Origin: Lachnospiraceae bacterium
GTDB taxonomy: Bacteria > Bacillota > Clostridia > Lachnospirales > Lachnospiraceae
Reading direction: 5' to 3'
DNA: 12,744 bases
Assembly: GCA_900766575.1 (NCBI GenBank)
Contig: CAAFVW010000125.1
Span: 1-12,744 of the forward strand
The notes beneath the pieces were generated by a model. It was not told the DNA's origin. It made no database searches and worked only from the letters and a program-made list of their open reading frames with translations. Made by a program: the position numbers and the translations under genes. Positions 6,301-12,744 of the stretch are shown piece after piece (positions within the stretch are counted from its first letter, which is position 1; every line of letters begins with the position of its first letter).

Positions 6301-9300
6301 AGGCCAGAATACTGGCAGGTATTATCGTAGTAGGTGTACAGGGTGACTTTGTAATATCCGCGAAAGTCAACATCATGCTGGGTATGAGCTTCCAGTACAG
6401 TGTGACCAAGAGATATACCTTCACCTTAAATGTATTCAGCAAGACCAGCAGCAGTAACTGTGTAGACCTGACCAAGTCAAACTATCAGTTTGATATGTAT
6501 GTCATGGGTACGCTGGGGCTGCGGGCAGGTATCCGGCTGACGGTCTATGCAGGACTGTTCAGCAAAAAAGTCGCGGCCATCGGTATCACGGCAGAAGCAG
6601 GAGCCTATGTACAGATGTGGGGTTATTTCTATTACAGTACCTCATGGAAGTCTGGCAGCGGCAAGACCAGCAGTGCTTCCGGAGCCATGCTATTAGAAGT
6701 AGGCGTATATCTGGAGATCCGATTCCTGGCGACAGCTTTCGGCGGCACCTTCAAGTATGCACCGGTATTGTATGATAAATACTGGCCGCTGTGGAACATG
6801 GGATCTGCAGAGAACGTATACGGCTTCAACTATGAGACAACCGCAGGTGAGGCGGATGACAAGGACATTCATATGGGAGCAAACACGAGTGTGGCACTTC
6901 CCATTGACAGAATGAATATGTCCTATATGAATCTGAGAAGCGGAGATACTGCGGACAGGAATTATACCTACAGTGATTTTGATATTACAACAACGGGCAA
7001 CTTTAAATACGAGAATGGAATCATCAGTGTCATCCCTCAGGACGGAAGCAATGAAGAAAAGGGAACGATCATCCTTACCTGGAAGGGTGCACCGCTATCC
7101 TTTACCAGCAAGCCATTGTCCTGTGAGATGGACATTACCTGGAGTGACCCTTCGAGAATAAACAGCGTAAGCTATGACTTGCACGGTGGTACTGCTTATG
7201 AAAATGGGGAAGCTCTGACGGGGGGAATCCCGAGTACAAAGGTAATCACAGGAGCTACAACAGCCGCGCCTGAGGTGGAACTTAAAAAGGAAGCTTATAC
7301 CTTCGGAGGCTGGTATGCAGATGTAGACGACACAAAGGCATGGGACTTTGCTGTGGATAAGGTGCGGGAAGATCTGGTACTCCATGCAAAGTGGATTCCG
7401 GTGGCCTATGAGATCACTTATGAACTGGATGGTGGTACGAATGCGGAAGCAAATCCTGCAGCTTATACAATAGAAGATGCAGTGACATTGTCAGAGCCTG
7501 CAAGAGCCGGTTACCGGTTCCTGGGCTGGTATACAGCTGCGGATGATACGGGCAGCAAAGTGACGGGGATCCCAGCAGGCAGCAGCGGGGCAAGGACACT
7601 GTATGCAAAATGGGAAGCAGAGGAACAGACTTACGAGATTCACCATATGCAGGAGAAGCTGGACGGTTCCGGATATGAGGATGCAGAAACGACAACGGCA
7701 GCCGCATTGACAGGGGCATCCGTTACCATCGGAAAAGAACAGAGCAAGACCTATACCGGATTTACCTTTGACGAAAACAAGACGGAAGACAGTACGGGAA
7801 TCATCCCGGGAGAAGGTCCTCTGGTATTAAAGCTGTATTATAGCAGAAACAGCTATGGGGTGACCTTTGTAAATGAAACAGGTGCTGCTCCTGAGGCACA
7901 GAGTGTTCCCTATCAGGGCAATGTAACGGAGCCGGAGGAGCTTTCCAGAGAAGGCTATACGTTCACTGGCTGGTATGTGGCAGAGGAGAATCCGAGACAG
8001 TGGAATTTTGCGGAGGATGTGGTGACAGGAGCCACGAGACTGATCGCCGGATGGACAGCCAATACCTATAATGTAACCTTTGACCGTCAGGGCGGAATCG
8101 GCGGAGACGAAAACGTACTGGCTGTCTACGACAGTGCGATGCCAGGCATCCATGTACCTGCCCGTGCAGGTTACCAGTTCCTGGGATATTACGATGCGGC
8201 AGAAGGAGGTACACAGTACTACAATGCCGATGGAAGCAGTGCGGCAGCCTGGGATAAGGCAGGGGAAGATCAGGACAGTGATGTATTTACCCTGTATGCA
8301 CAGTGGAAGGCTAACAGCTATCAGGTAACCTTCGATGCCAACGGCGGAGAAGGCAGCATGGAGAATCTGGGCCTTATCTATGATGCGGATGGAAGTTTAA
8401 GCAGGAATACGTTTGTCCGTGAAGGCTATACCTTTGCGGGCTGGGCAAAAACCGACAATGCAGACACAGCGGAATATGCAGACGAAGCAAGTGTGAGAAA
8501 CCTTACGACAGAAGCAGAGGGAACCGTGATTCTATATGCAGTATGGCAGCCGGTTCACTATCAGATTACCTTTAACGGTAATGGTGGTGAAGGCACCATG
8601 GAAGACCAACAGATGTGTTACGATACTGCTGCGTTGCTGAGCCGGAATACGTTTACGAAGACCGGATATCACTTCGCGGGATGGGCAACTACCTCTGATG
8701 CCGAGAGCGTGGAATATGAAGATCAGGCAGACGTAAAGAACCTTTCGGAAACGGAAGGCAGGACGGTGACTCTGTATGCGGTATGGGAAGCAAATGTGTA
8801 TATGGTTGTTTTTTATCCGAATGGCGGTAAAGGTACTATGGAGAATCAACAGTTTACGTATGATCAGGAAGGTGTCGCATTAAGTAAGAACAGCTATTCC
8901 AGACCCGGTTATGAATTCGTGGGCTGGGCAGCTACCAATGATACGGATACCGCAGAGTACAAGGATGAAGAAAGTGTACGGAATCTGGTAACTGAGCAGA
9001 ATGGTGTACTGACCTTGTATGCAGTATGGCAGGCAGCACGCTACCGGGTGAACTTTGATTCCAACAAAGGAAACGGTAGCAGCGAACCGGACATCGCAGA
9101 TCCTGTCAGCGTAATCTATGGAACTGCTTATGGAGAACTTCCCACCGTTTCCAGAGAAGGATATGATTTTACCGGCTGGTATACGGAAGCCGGCATTGCA
9201 ATCCGGAAGGATAATACGGTGGACATTACTGCAGACATAACGTTATATGCTCATTGGAACGCAAAGAAATATAGTATCGGTTTTGATTCCAACAAGGGAG

Positions 9301-11135
9301 ATGGCAGCAGTGAACCTACCACAGCGGAAAGGATCGTGGTTACCTATGATGAAACCTACAATAATCTGCCGGAGGTCAGCAGAGACGGTTACACGTTCAA
9401 TGGCTGGTATACCGAAAAGGCAGGCGGCAATGAGATAAAGGCATCCGATAGAGTAACATTGACGGCGGAGCAGACATTATATGCACAGTGGACAGTAAAC
9501 AGCTATAAAGTAACCTTCAACGCAGGAGAAGGAAGTTTTGCAGACGGCAGTACGAATAAGTTTATCAGTCAGAACTATGACAGTAATTATCAGATGCCGG
9601 AGGCACCTGTACGCAGGGGATATACATTCGAGGGTTGGTATACCGGAGAAAACAGCGGAACACAGGTGCAAAGTACTGACGTTGTGACATTGGCGGCCGA
9701 TCATGAACTGTATGCCCGGTGGACGGCAAACAGTTACACAGTAACCTTTGATGCCAATGGCGGAAGCACAGATAAGAAGAATACATCAGTAACTTACGGA
9801 GCTGCTTATGGGGAACTGCCGTCTGCATCAAGAACGGGTTATCGGTTTAACGGCTGGTATACGGATAAGACAGGGGGAACGGAAATCACAGAAAAGATGC
9901 TGGTGGATGTCGATGAAGATACAATACTGTATGCACATTGGAGTGCAATGCAATATCAGGTAAGCTTTGATTCCAATAAAGGAAGCGGCAGCAGTACGCC
10001 TACCGAGGCACAGGCAATCAAAGTTACCTATGACGGTTTCTACGAAAATCTGCCGGAAGTCAGCAGGGACGGTTACACGTTTAACGGCTGGTATACTGCA
10101 AAGGATGGAGGAAGCAGGGTAGATTCCTCCGATAGAGTAACCGTGGCAGAGGAACAGACATTGTATGCACACTGGACAGCCAACAGTTACAAGGTGACGT
10201 TTCATACAGGGGAAGGAAGTTTTGCAGATGGCACGGTAAGTAAGGTCATCAGTCAGACCTATGACAGCACTTATCAGTTCCCGGATGAGCCTACCCGTTC
10301 CAATTATATTTTCCAGGGATGGTATACGAAGGATAATGCAGGTGTACAGATTAAGTCCGGCACAGCGATGGACAACGCACAGGATCACGAGTTATATGCC
10401 AGATGGAGTCAGACAGAGGTAGTAACAGTAATGGTAGGCGGTGTAACTCTGGAATATACAGGAATTCCGGTGTATGCAAAAACAGATAAAACCACGGGTG
10501 CAGTAACGATAGGCGGAAGCAGTTCAGATTACAATATTATGTTGGATAAAAATGTATTGACTCTGAATGGCGCAAACATAATTTATACCGGAACGGCTTC
10601 TTACTCTGGTGCAATTTATTCAAAAAATGAGCTGACTATCAATCTTATGCCCGGAACTACCAATAGTGTGACGAATAACGCATCGAATTCTGATAATTGT
10701 GATGGAATTTTTATATCCGGTAACACACTAACCATTAGCGGCAGCGGTACTTTAAATGTTACTGCCGGTGAAAACGACGGTGACTTTAGTGATGCGATTT
10801 ATGCTTCGTATATTATCATTGAAGGTGCTAAAATTCATGCACAAGGACGTAAGGCGGCATGGCGGAGCAGAGGAATTTGTGCAGGAATTACATTGACAAT
10901 GAAAAATGGAGCTGATATTACTGCTGTCGGTGGAGAGGGACAACAAAGCTATGGAATCTGGTGTAATTACATTGTTATTGACAGTTGCAGCGGCACAGCA
11001 AGTTCCATTGCGGAACCGTCTGAATCGTCTGATAGTACAAGGGTGGCAATGTTTGTAAGCACGACATCCCAAATTACCGGTGTAACACTAAATGGTGAGT
11101 ATAGTGATATCAGCATGAGCTGGACTGCTAAGTAA
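3252..11135 (+). CDS. Giant surface lipoprotein with SH3-like domain and InlB-type repeat array
   Basis: A 2627-residue exported protein. MKKVQKQLKRALS followed by a hydrophobic stretch and LSGC gives a lipoprotein signal peptide, with C28 as the lipid-bearing residue. In order: an N-terminal beta-type region (about 30-165); an SH3-like domain (about 190-258); a Ser/Asn/Gly linker (about 265-346); one InlB B-repeat (about 350-424); a long unrecognised centre (about 425-1300); 14 further InlB/Listeria-Bacteroides-type repeats (about 1303-2386) with the GY-F-GWY...LYA-W pattern; and a C-terminal beta-rich domain (about 2388-2627). No LPXTG sorting motif or C-terminal anchor is present, so lipid anchoring fits. 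GAGAGG (3236-3241) and AGGAG (3244-3248) precede the ATG. It is the first gene of a two-gene operon with a subtilase and is divergent from a two-component pair. Such repeats occur in adhesins and other surface proteins; the ligand is unknown, and adhesion is inference. Confidence 0.95.
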   Translation: MKKVQKQLKRALSMALVLSMAVGMLSGCGLGQNTASDVVVVQDEITEVSEITLEGVNQDAFLLTAGETPQITLDGSNGTVEDIAVTPDDATYQPYQYYTVMFTLTAKENESFAKTVSITLDGVELQVKKWTKDKLVIEYTALALPETVITDEMAKVTDYGDAATEKSLGTAKVQALLDSELTLFSEDGGKSYVIQKGFVPLFMVPSFVANAGLEQIADGETVQILKEHGEKDFAGAIGEWYKIAYKGKTGYLPITFVKDAKIQKSAGDEGKTPETTIDTNKTAQTRPAVKPAAGQNRQTSAQTTDNDTGSNSGSNSDNNSGSNSGNNSGSSADNKPDNGPGNDNIEKTVYYQIDFALGGGINSQDAMLPSALMVAENSVIDVSSLATPSVPGYLFDAWFYDSALTRQVQSGDRITGNLTLYAKLREITGEEVEEGQDNYVSSVDVDAKSFRIALLKPAGNPSTEMIGDIANIYDIADQEKTLALDISEPETVTIGDGSYDKYYISSSELEAGATYQMQLLSNSYFIYYNDQIQPAAVRLYNFTTEMPPVENLSLNSNLVYLKKEEVRYTEGSDYLSGLFNVNVADDMTKLNTVDGSGSFTYTGDQKIGVGTTVVIYDGAKAPALGEDGLKSAQQYDGNAAYITISKIEGNSYYYGVAEAEDVLFTPDILPLNVADDEDTSNTTVTIDTVKLDFSGGTYQGMGLDANTTVDVGDYLAFYSGSLETADTLTYGVITAIAVSGEDTILTYTDISESEVLDSMTVHSTEEMDFELDEDTARSIEAEIEQDAIDSGFALEAANYLATVALATDQLQSLTGELGLQNLTLAREDGSAVTQSDLQLMAGNSVSVEGLQVRANISRSLSHLSSGYSKNGANAQLEVSFNVKIGSGRNQLTLKVAATFEQEILLNLNIKGKAVWGKKWIFPYIKDYRITTNLDAGSYTGVGITATILAEGNEPEYDWSDVNHNLSDQIHQLMDTQDKFFNQDITSAGGGLAEKYANMLENNPDWIDLVNVNIFSNEARILAGIIVVGVQGDFVISAKVNIMLGMSFQYSVTKRYTFTLNVFSKTSSSNCVDLTKSNYQFDMYVMGTLGLRAGIRLTVYAGLFSKKVAAIGITAEAGAYVQMWGYFYYSTSWKSGSGKTSSASGAMLLEVGVYLEIRFLATAFGGTFKYAPVLYDKYWPLWNMGSAENVYGFNYETTAGEADDKDIHMGANTSVALPIDRMNMSYMNLRSGDTADRNYTYSDFDITTTGNFKYENGIISVIPQDGSNEEKGTIILTWKGAPLSFTSKPLSCEMDITWSDPSRINSVSYDLHGGTAYENGEALTGGIPSTKVITGATTAAPEVELKKEAYTFGGWYADVDDTKAWDFAVDKVREDLVLHAKWIPVAYEITYELDGGTNAEANPAAYTIEDAVTLSEPARAGYRFLGWYTAADDTGSKVTGIPAGSSGARTLYAKWEAEEQTYEIHHMQEKLDGSGYEDAETTTAAALTGASVTIGKEQSKTYTGFTFDENKTEDSTGIIPGEGPLVLKLYYSRNSYGVTFVNETGAAPEAQSVPYQGNVTEPEELSREGYTFTGWYVAEENPRQWNFAEDVVTGATRLIAGWTANTYNVTFDRQGGIGGDENVLAVYDSAMPGIHVPARAGYQFLGYYDAAEGGTQYYNADGSSAAAWDKAGEDQDSDVFTLYAQWKANSYQVTFDANGGEGSMENLGLIYDADGSLSRNTFVREGYTFAGWAKTDNADTAEYADEASVRNLTTEAEGTVILYAVWQPVHYQITFNGNGGEGTMEDQQMCYDTAALLSRNTFTKTGYHFAGWATTSDAESVEYEDQADVKNLSETEGRTVTLYAVWEANVYMVVFYPNGGKGTMENQQFTYDQEGVALSKNSYSRPGYEFVGWAATNDTDTAEYKDEESVRNLVTEQNGVLTLYAVWQAARYRVNFDSNKGNGSSEPDIADPVSVIYGTAYGELPTVSREGYDFTGWYTEAGIAIRKDNTVDITADITLYAHWNAKKYSIGFDSNKGDGSSEPTTAERIVVTYDETYNNLPEVSRDGYTFNGWYTEKAGGNEIKASDRVTLTAEQTLYAQWTVNSYKVTFNAGEGSFADGSTNKFISQNYDSNYQMPEAPVRRGYTFEGWYTGENSGTQVQSTDVVTLAADHELYARWTANSYTVTFDANGGSTDKKNTSVTYGAAYGELPSASRTGYRFNGWYTDKTGGTEITEKMLVDVDEDTILYAHWSAMQYQVSFDSNKGSGSSTPTEAQAIKVTYDGFYENLPEVSRDGYTFNGWYTAKDGGSRVDSSDRVTVAEEQTLYAHWTANSYKVTFHTGEGSFADGTVSKVISQTYDSTYQFPDEPTRSNYIFQGWYTKDNAGVQIKSGTAMDNAQDHELYARWSQTEVVTVMVGGVTLEYTGIPVYAKTDKTTGAVTIGGSSSDYNIMLDKNVLTLNGANIIYTGTASYSGAIYSKNELTINLMPGTTNSVTNNASNSDNCDGIFISGNTLTISGSGTLNVTAGENDGDFSDAIYASYIIIEGAKIHAQGRKAAWRSRGICAGITLTMKNGADITAVGGEGQQSYGIWCNYIVIDSCSGTASSIAEPSESSDSTRVAMFVSTTSQITGVTLNGEYSDISMSWTAK
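3800..4038 (+). other. SH3-like (SH3b type) domain of the giant lipoprotein
   Basis: Residues about 184-262 include a stretch with GETVQILKEHG, then GEWYKIAYKGKTGYLPITFV. The pattern of a strand with V-x-I-L, a W-Y-K-I strand and a final GYLP is characteristic of bacterial SH3 domains, which often bind peptidoglycan or cell-wall peptides. This would place the base of the protein in the wall. Confidence 0.65.
4045..4290 (+). other. Low-complexity Ser/Asn/Gly linker
   Basis: Residues about 265-346 are rich in Thr, Ala, Pro, then Ser, Asn and Gly. The later part is built of GSNSG/NNSGS units encoded by near-repeats of AATTCTGG and AACTCTGG (about 4180-4250). It is a probable flexible wall-spanning spacer and a likely site of slippage-length variation. 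Confidence 0.8.
4299..4524 (+). other. Isolated InlB-type repeat near the N-terminus
   Basis: Residues about 350-424 begin YYQIDFALGGG and end LTLYAKL, with VPGYLFDAWFYD in the middle. This is the same fold pattern as the main array but about 880 residues upstream of it, and with DAWFYD in place of GWY. Confidence 0.75.
5800..6840 (+). other. Unrecognised beta-rich central domain
   Basis: Residues about 850-1196 alternate hydrophobic and polar residues with many Gly, Tyr and Trp, for example AAIGITAEAGAYVQMWGYFY and VYLEIRFLATAFGGTFKY. One helix-like, Asp/Asn/Gln-rich interruption lies at about 955-1000. I do not recognise the family. The strand pattern would suit a large beta-solenoid or beta-sandwich, or amphipathic strands. 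It is not a typical transmembrane helix region. Confidence 0.5.
7158..10412 (+). repeat. Array of 14 InlB/Listeria-Bacteroides-type repeats
   Basis: Units of about 70-84 residues start near 7158, 7404, 7626, 7851, 8064, 8316, 8556, 8796, 9039, 9267, 9501, 9732, 9951 and 10185. Each opens with Y-x-V-x-F-x-x-x-G-G and has GY-x-F-x-GWY (or GWA) near the middle. Thirteen of the 14 close with a W in a motif such as LYA-x-W. The unit at 7626 is a divergent MucBP-like type that lacks the GWY and closes with LYYSRNS. Units at 8316, 8556 and 8796 form one subfamily (GEGSMEN/GEGTMED/GKGTMEN...GWA...VRNL). The last six units form a duplicated three-unit block. Such repeats make elongated stalks in surface proteins. 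Confidence 0.92.
9039..10412 (+). repeat. Duplicated three-repeat block (9039-9731 and 9732-10412)
   Basis: Units at 9039/9732 share YG-x-AYGELP. Units at 9267/9951 share FDSNKG-x-GSS plus NLPEVSRDGYTFNGWYT. Units at 9501/10185 share SYKVTF and GEGSFADG plus DHELYARW. The order ABC-ABC shows a block duplication of about 690 bp. The DNA is still close in the middle units (about 9369-9416 against 10050-10097). The first unit's opening (FDSNKGNGSSEP) looks more like the second type, suggesting recombination between units. Confidence 0.75.
10413..11132 (+). other. C-terminal beta-rich domain of the giant lipoprotein
   Basis: Residues about 2388-2627 show repeated strands of the form LTLNGANI, LTINLMPG, LTISGSGTLNV and LTMKNGADITAVGG. 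This resembles the beta-helix or carbohydrate-binding-like tails seen in Clostridia surface proteins. The stretch 10540-10900 looks AT-richer by eye than the repeats before it. It ends without an anchor, so it is likely the exposed tip. Confidence 0.6.
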
Positions 11136-11161
11136 TCATTAAAAAACAGGGGGAAAGAGGA

Positions 11162-12031
11162 ATGAAGCAAAAGAAGTGGTTGTTCCTTCTTCTCACAAGT
11201 CTCCTGTTATCCTCCTGCGGCACACAGACCGCAGGGGAGATACCGGAGACGGTAACTGTCCGCATTGCTATTCTGGATTCCGGAATTTCTACTGTGGCAG
11301 TCAATTCCGAATCTTTAGAAGAGGGTCTGAACGGTATCAGACCCTTTTCTGCTACAGAGGATACGACCGGACACGGTACGGCGGTAGCTTCGATTATCGT
11401 GGGAAGCGAGAGTGCCGGAATAGAGGGAATCTGCCCGCAGGCGGTACTGATTCCTCTGGTGTATTGTGAGAAGGATTACCTGGGAAGAACGGTGAATGCC
11501 GATGCGGAGACAGTAGGAGAACTGATCCGGGATGCGGTGGATACGTTTCAATGTGATATTATCAATATCAGTGCCGCATCCGCAAAAGACGATAGTTCGC
11601 TCCGCAGCGCAGTGGAATATGCAGTGGAGCAGGGTGTGATTGTTGTGACCTGTGCGGGGAATACGAATCTTACGACCCCGGACAATGTCTACTATCCGGG
11701 AGCTTACAATGGAGTGATCTGCGTCGGGGCTGTGAATCCGCAGGGAGAAGTGTCTGATTTTTCCCAGCGGGGGGAGTACCTGGATTTCGTGGCACCGGGA
11801 GAAGAACTTCCGGCCGCAACGATGGAAGGAGAGCTGACCACAGTAGCAGGAACCTCTTTTTCCGCAGCCTATGTTACCGGAGTGATAGCTGATCTGTTAA
11901 GTGACGAACCTGATTTGAGCAGACAGCAGGAAGAACTGCCGCAAAAGCTGATGGAGTTACTGAAACAACGGGCCAGAGACATAGGCAGACCGGGCTGGGA
12001 TCCAGATTCCGGCTGGGGAGTTTTAGAATAG
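11162..12031 (+). CDS. Lipoprotein subtilisin-like serine protease (peptidase family S8)
   Basis: A 289-residue subtilase with a lipoprotein signal: MKQKKW, a Leu-rich core and LLSSC (C19). The catalytic set is complete: D39 in IAILDSGIS, H71 in TTGHGTAVAS, oxyanion N167 in TCAGNTN and S232 in AGTSFSAAYVTG. The catalytic Asp comes only 20 residues after the lipid cysteine, so there is no inhibitory propeptide, unlike most secreted subtilisins, and the domain is near the minimum size for the fold. It should act at the outer membrane face. AGGGGGAAAGAGG (11148-11160) directly precedes the ATG, and the gap to the giant lipoprotein gene is 26 bp with no terminator, so the two are an operon. It may trim or release that neighbour, or process a peptide signal; both are inference. 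The C-terminus DSGWGVLE matches the usual subtilase end. Confidence 0.95.
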   Translation: MKQKKWLFLLLTSLLLSSCGTQTAGEIPETVTVRIAILDSGISTVAVNSESLEEGLNGIRPFSATEDTTGHGTAVASIIVGSESAGIEGICPQAVLIPLVYCEKDYLGRTVNADAETVGELIRDAVDTFQCDIINISAASAKDDSSLRSAVEYAVEQGVIVVTCAGNTNLTTPDNVYYPGAYNGVICVGAVNPQGEVSDFSQRGEYLDFVAPGEELPAATMEGELTTVAGTSFSAAYVTGVIADLLSDEPDLSRQQEELPQKLMELLKQRARDIGRPGWDPDSGWGVLE

Positions 12032-12096
12032 ATACCTTTCTACACACAAAAATTGCAAATCTCAGGAACTATTCAGAGCCGGAGACCATTAATAAA

Positions 12097-12177
12097 ATGA
12101 ATATGGCAGGAATCGGAGCAACCGGCACAACAAGTACGGGAAAATCTATTTTAGGTAAGGGAAGTTCTAGTATTTAA
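12097..12177 (+). CDS. Possible small protein or gene remnant, 26 residues
   Basis: The frame begins MNMAGIGATG and continues with Gly/Thr/Ser/Lys, ending LGKGSSSI before TAA. The frame is open further upstream through IANLRNYSEPETINK into the protease gene's end, so it could also be a C-terminal remnant of an older gene. The ribosome site is weak (GGAG 12 nt upstream). No function recognised. Confidence 0.25.
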   Translation: MNMAGIGATGTTSTGKSILGKGSSSI

Positions 12178-12188
12178 TATTTTTTTAA

Positions 12189-12217
12189 TAGATTTTTCCA
12201 ATAAAGTATGCTATCAT
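12189..12217 (+). promoter_or_regulatory. Extended -10 promoter for the chemotaxis receptor gene
   Basis: TGCTATCAT (12209-12217) is an extended -10 (TGN plus TATCAT). The -35 at 17-bp spacing, TAGATT, is poor, as is usual for extended -10 promoters. The transcript would start near 12224 and carry a leader of about 60 nt. No sigma-28-type promoter is evident upstream of this gene. Confidence 0.4.
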
Positions 12218-12222
12218 GTAAC

Positions 12223-12242
12223 CATTTGTAGATAAACAAATG
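12223..12242 (+). other. Small hairpin upstream of the chemotaxis receptor gene
   Basis: CATTTGT (12223-12229) pairs perfectly with ACAAATG (12236-12242) around loop AGATAA. It lies at the predicted transcript start. It is too AT-rich and lacks a T tract to be a terminator. It may stabilise the mRNA 5' end or be an operator. Confidence 0.35.
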
Positions 12243-12283
12243 TTATAAAAAATAAACAATATACAAAGGAAGGGAAAACTATC

Positions 12284-12744
12284 ATGGAAAAGATCAAAAA
12301 GCGGATAGCTAACTTAAAGGTTGCAGGAAAATTAAAAGTATATCGAATGACAGTGCTTGTTATGACATTATTTTTAGTGTTAGTGGCACTGATCTCGACA
12401 TTAGTGATCCGTTCAAATATAGAGAAGATCACGGAGGTCTGGTCTCCGGCATTGGAAGATCTGCAGGAATTGGAAACAATGACTGCGAAATACAGAATTA
12501 AACAGTATCAGCATCTGGTAGAATCAGATGATGCTGCTATGACCTCCTGCGAAGAAGAAATTCAGAAGCTGGAGAGTCAGATCCAGGATACCGATGCGGA
12601 TCTGGATGCCATCATGTCTGCAGACAGCGATGCTCAAAAAGGACAGGATGATTATGAAGTGGCAAGCGCTGCATGGGAAGAATACAGGGCTGCTTCCGAT
12701 GAAATTCTGCAGTTGAGCCGCGCTGACAAACAGCAGGAAGCAGC
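12284..12744 (+). CDS. Methyl-accepting chemotaxis protein, N-terminal part (runs off the window)
   Basis: The first 153 codons are present. A basic cytoplasmic start (MEKIKKRIANLKVAGKLKVY) leads to one membrane helix (about 22-43), then an extracytoplasmic helical region. The segment after the helix (SNIEKITEVWSPALEDLQELE, then long Glu/Gln/Asp/Ala-rich helices) matches the four-helix-bundle sensor type of bacterial chemoreceptors. AAAGGAAGGG about 7-14 nt upstream supports the start. The second membrane helix, HAMP and signalling domain lie outside the window, so a sensor kinase with the same input domain cannot be fully ruled out. Context, with flagellin at the other end of the window, favours a chemoreceptor. 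Confidence 0.8.
   Translation, partial: MEKIKKRIANLKVAGKLKVYRMTVLVMTLFLVLVALISTLVIRSNIEKITEVWSPALEDLQELETMTAKYRIKQYQHLVESDDAAMTSCEEEIQKLESQIQDTDADLDAIMSADSDAQKGQDDYEVASAAWEEYRAASDEILQLSRADKQQEA

Noticed and set aside
9828..10388. 186-residue open frame on the minus strand across the repeat array
   Set aside because: It mirrors the repetitive coding sequence of the lipoprotein; its own internal repetition is explained by the InlB units.
7158..10412. CRISPR-like periodic repeats
   Set aside because: The period is about 210-250 bp, in frame, and explained by protein repeats; there are no short identical repeats with unique spacers.
10413..11135. LPXTG sortase signal or membrane anchor at the C-terminus of the giant protein
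   Set aside because: The last residues (DISMSWTAK) contain no LPXTG, hydrophobic segment or basic tail; the N-terminal lipobox explains anchoring.
12160..12200. Terminator after the protease gene
   Set aside because: There is a T run at 12179-12186, but no stem of useful strength precedes it.

Overview
The window looks like chromosomal DNA of a motile, Gram-positive gut-type Clostridium relative, most likely a Lachnospiraceae member of the Roseburia kind. This is inferred from the flagellin N-terminus with a strong GGAGG ribosome site, the csrA-flagellin pairing, the AgrC/LytTR regulators, the lipoprotein signal peptides and the codon style. No database search was possible, so the taxon is an inference.

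Left part (1-1031). On the minus strand a csrA-like gene (280-546) is followed by the 5' end of a flagellin gene (1-173, running off the window). The flagellin leader holds a hairpin that presents a CsrA consensus (loop AACGGATG) and a second GGA in the Shine-Dalgarno sequence, the arrangement known for B. subtilis hag. Upstream of csrA lies a 485-bp stretch without an intact gene. It contains two near-identical 30-bp palindromes in opposite orientation, a good sigma-28-type promoter match pointing away from csrA, and a short broken remnant of a ParM/StbA-like actin gene.

Regulatory pair (1032-3025, minus strand). A 7-TM-like GHKL histidine kinase of the AgrC type and a LytTR response regulator of the AgrA type overlap by 4 bp. 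No agrB/agrD-like peptide gene is visible next to them.

Surface operon (3252-12031, plus strand), divergent from the regulatory pair. A 2627-residue lipoprotein carries an SH3-like domain, a Ser/Asn/Gly linker, one isolated InlB-type repeat, a long unrecognised beta-rich centre, an array of 14 InlB/Listeria-Bacteroides-type repeats and a C-terminal beta-rich domain. It is followed after 26 bp by a 289-residue lipoprotein subtilisin-like protease with a complete Asp-His-Asn-Ser set and no evident propeptide. The 226-bp divergent intergenic region has three copies of a TATG(ATA)TGCTC-like repeat that could be operators. A working model (inference) is that the two-component pair controls a surface adhesin-like lipoprotein and a membrane-tethered protease that acts at the cell surface, possibly on that lipoprotein.

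Right end (12032-12744). A gap of about 250 bp with one weak mini-ORF, an extended -10 promoter and a small hairpin precedes the 5' part of a methyl-accepting chemotaxis protein. Motility or chemotaxis genes therefore flank the surface operon on both sides.
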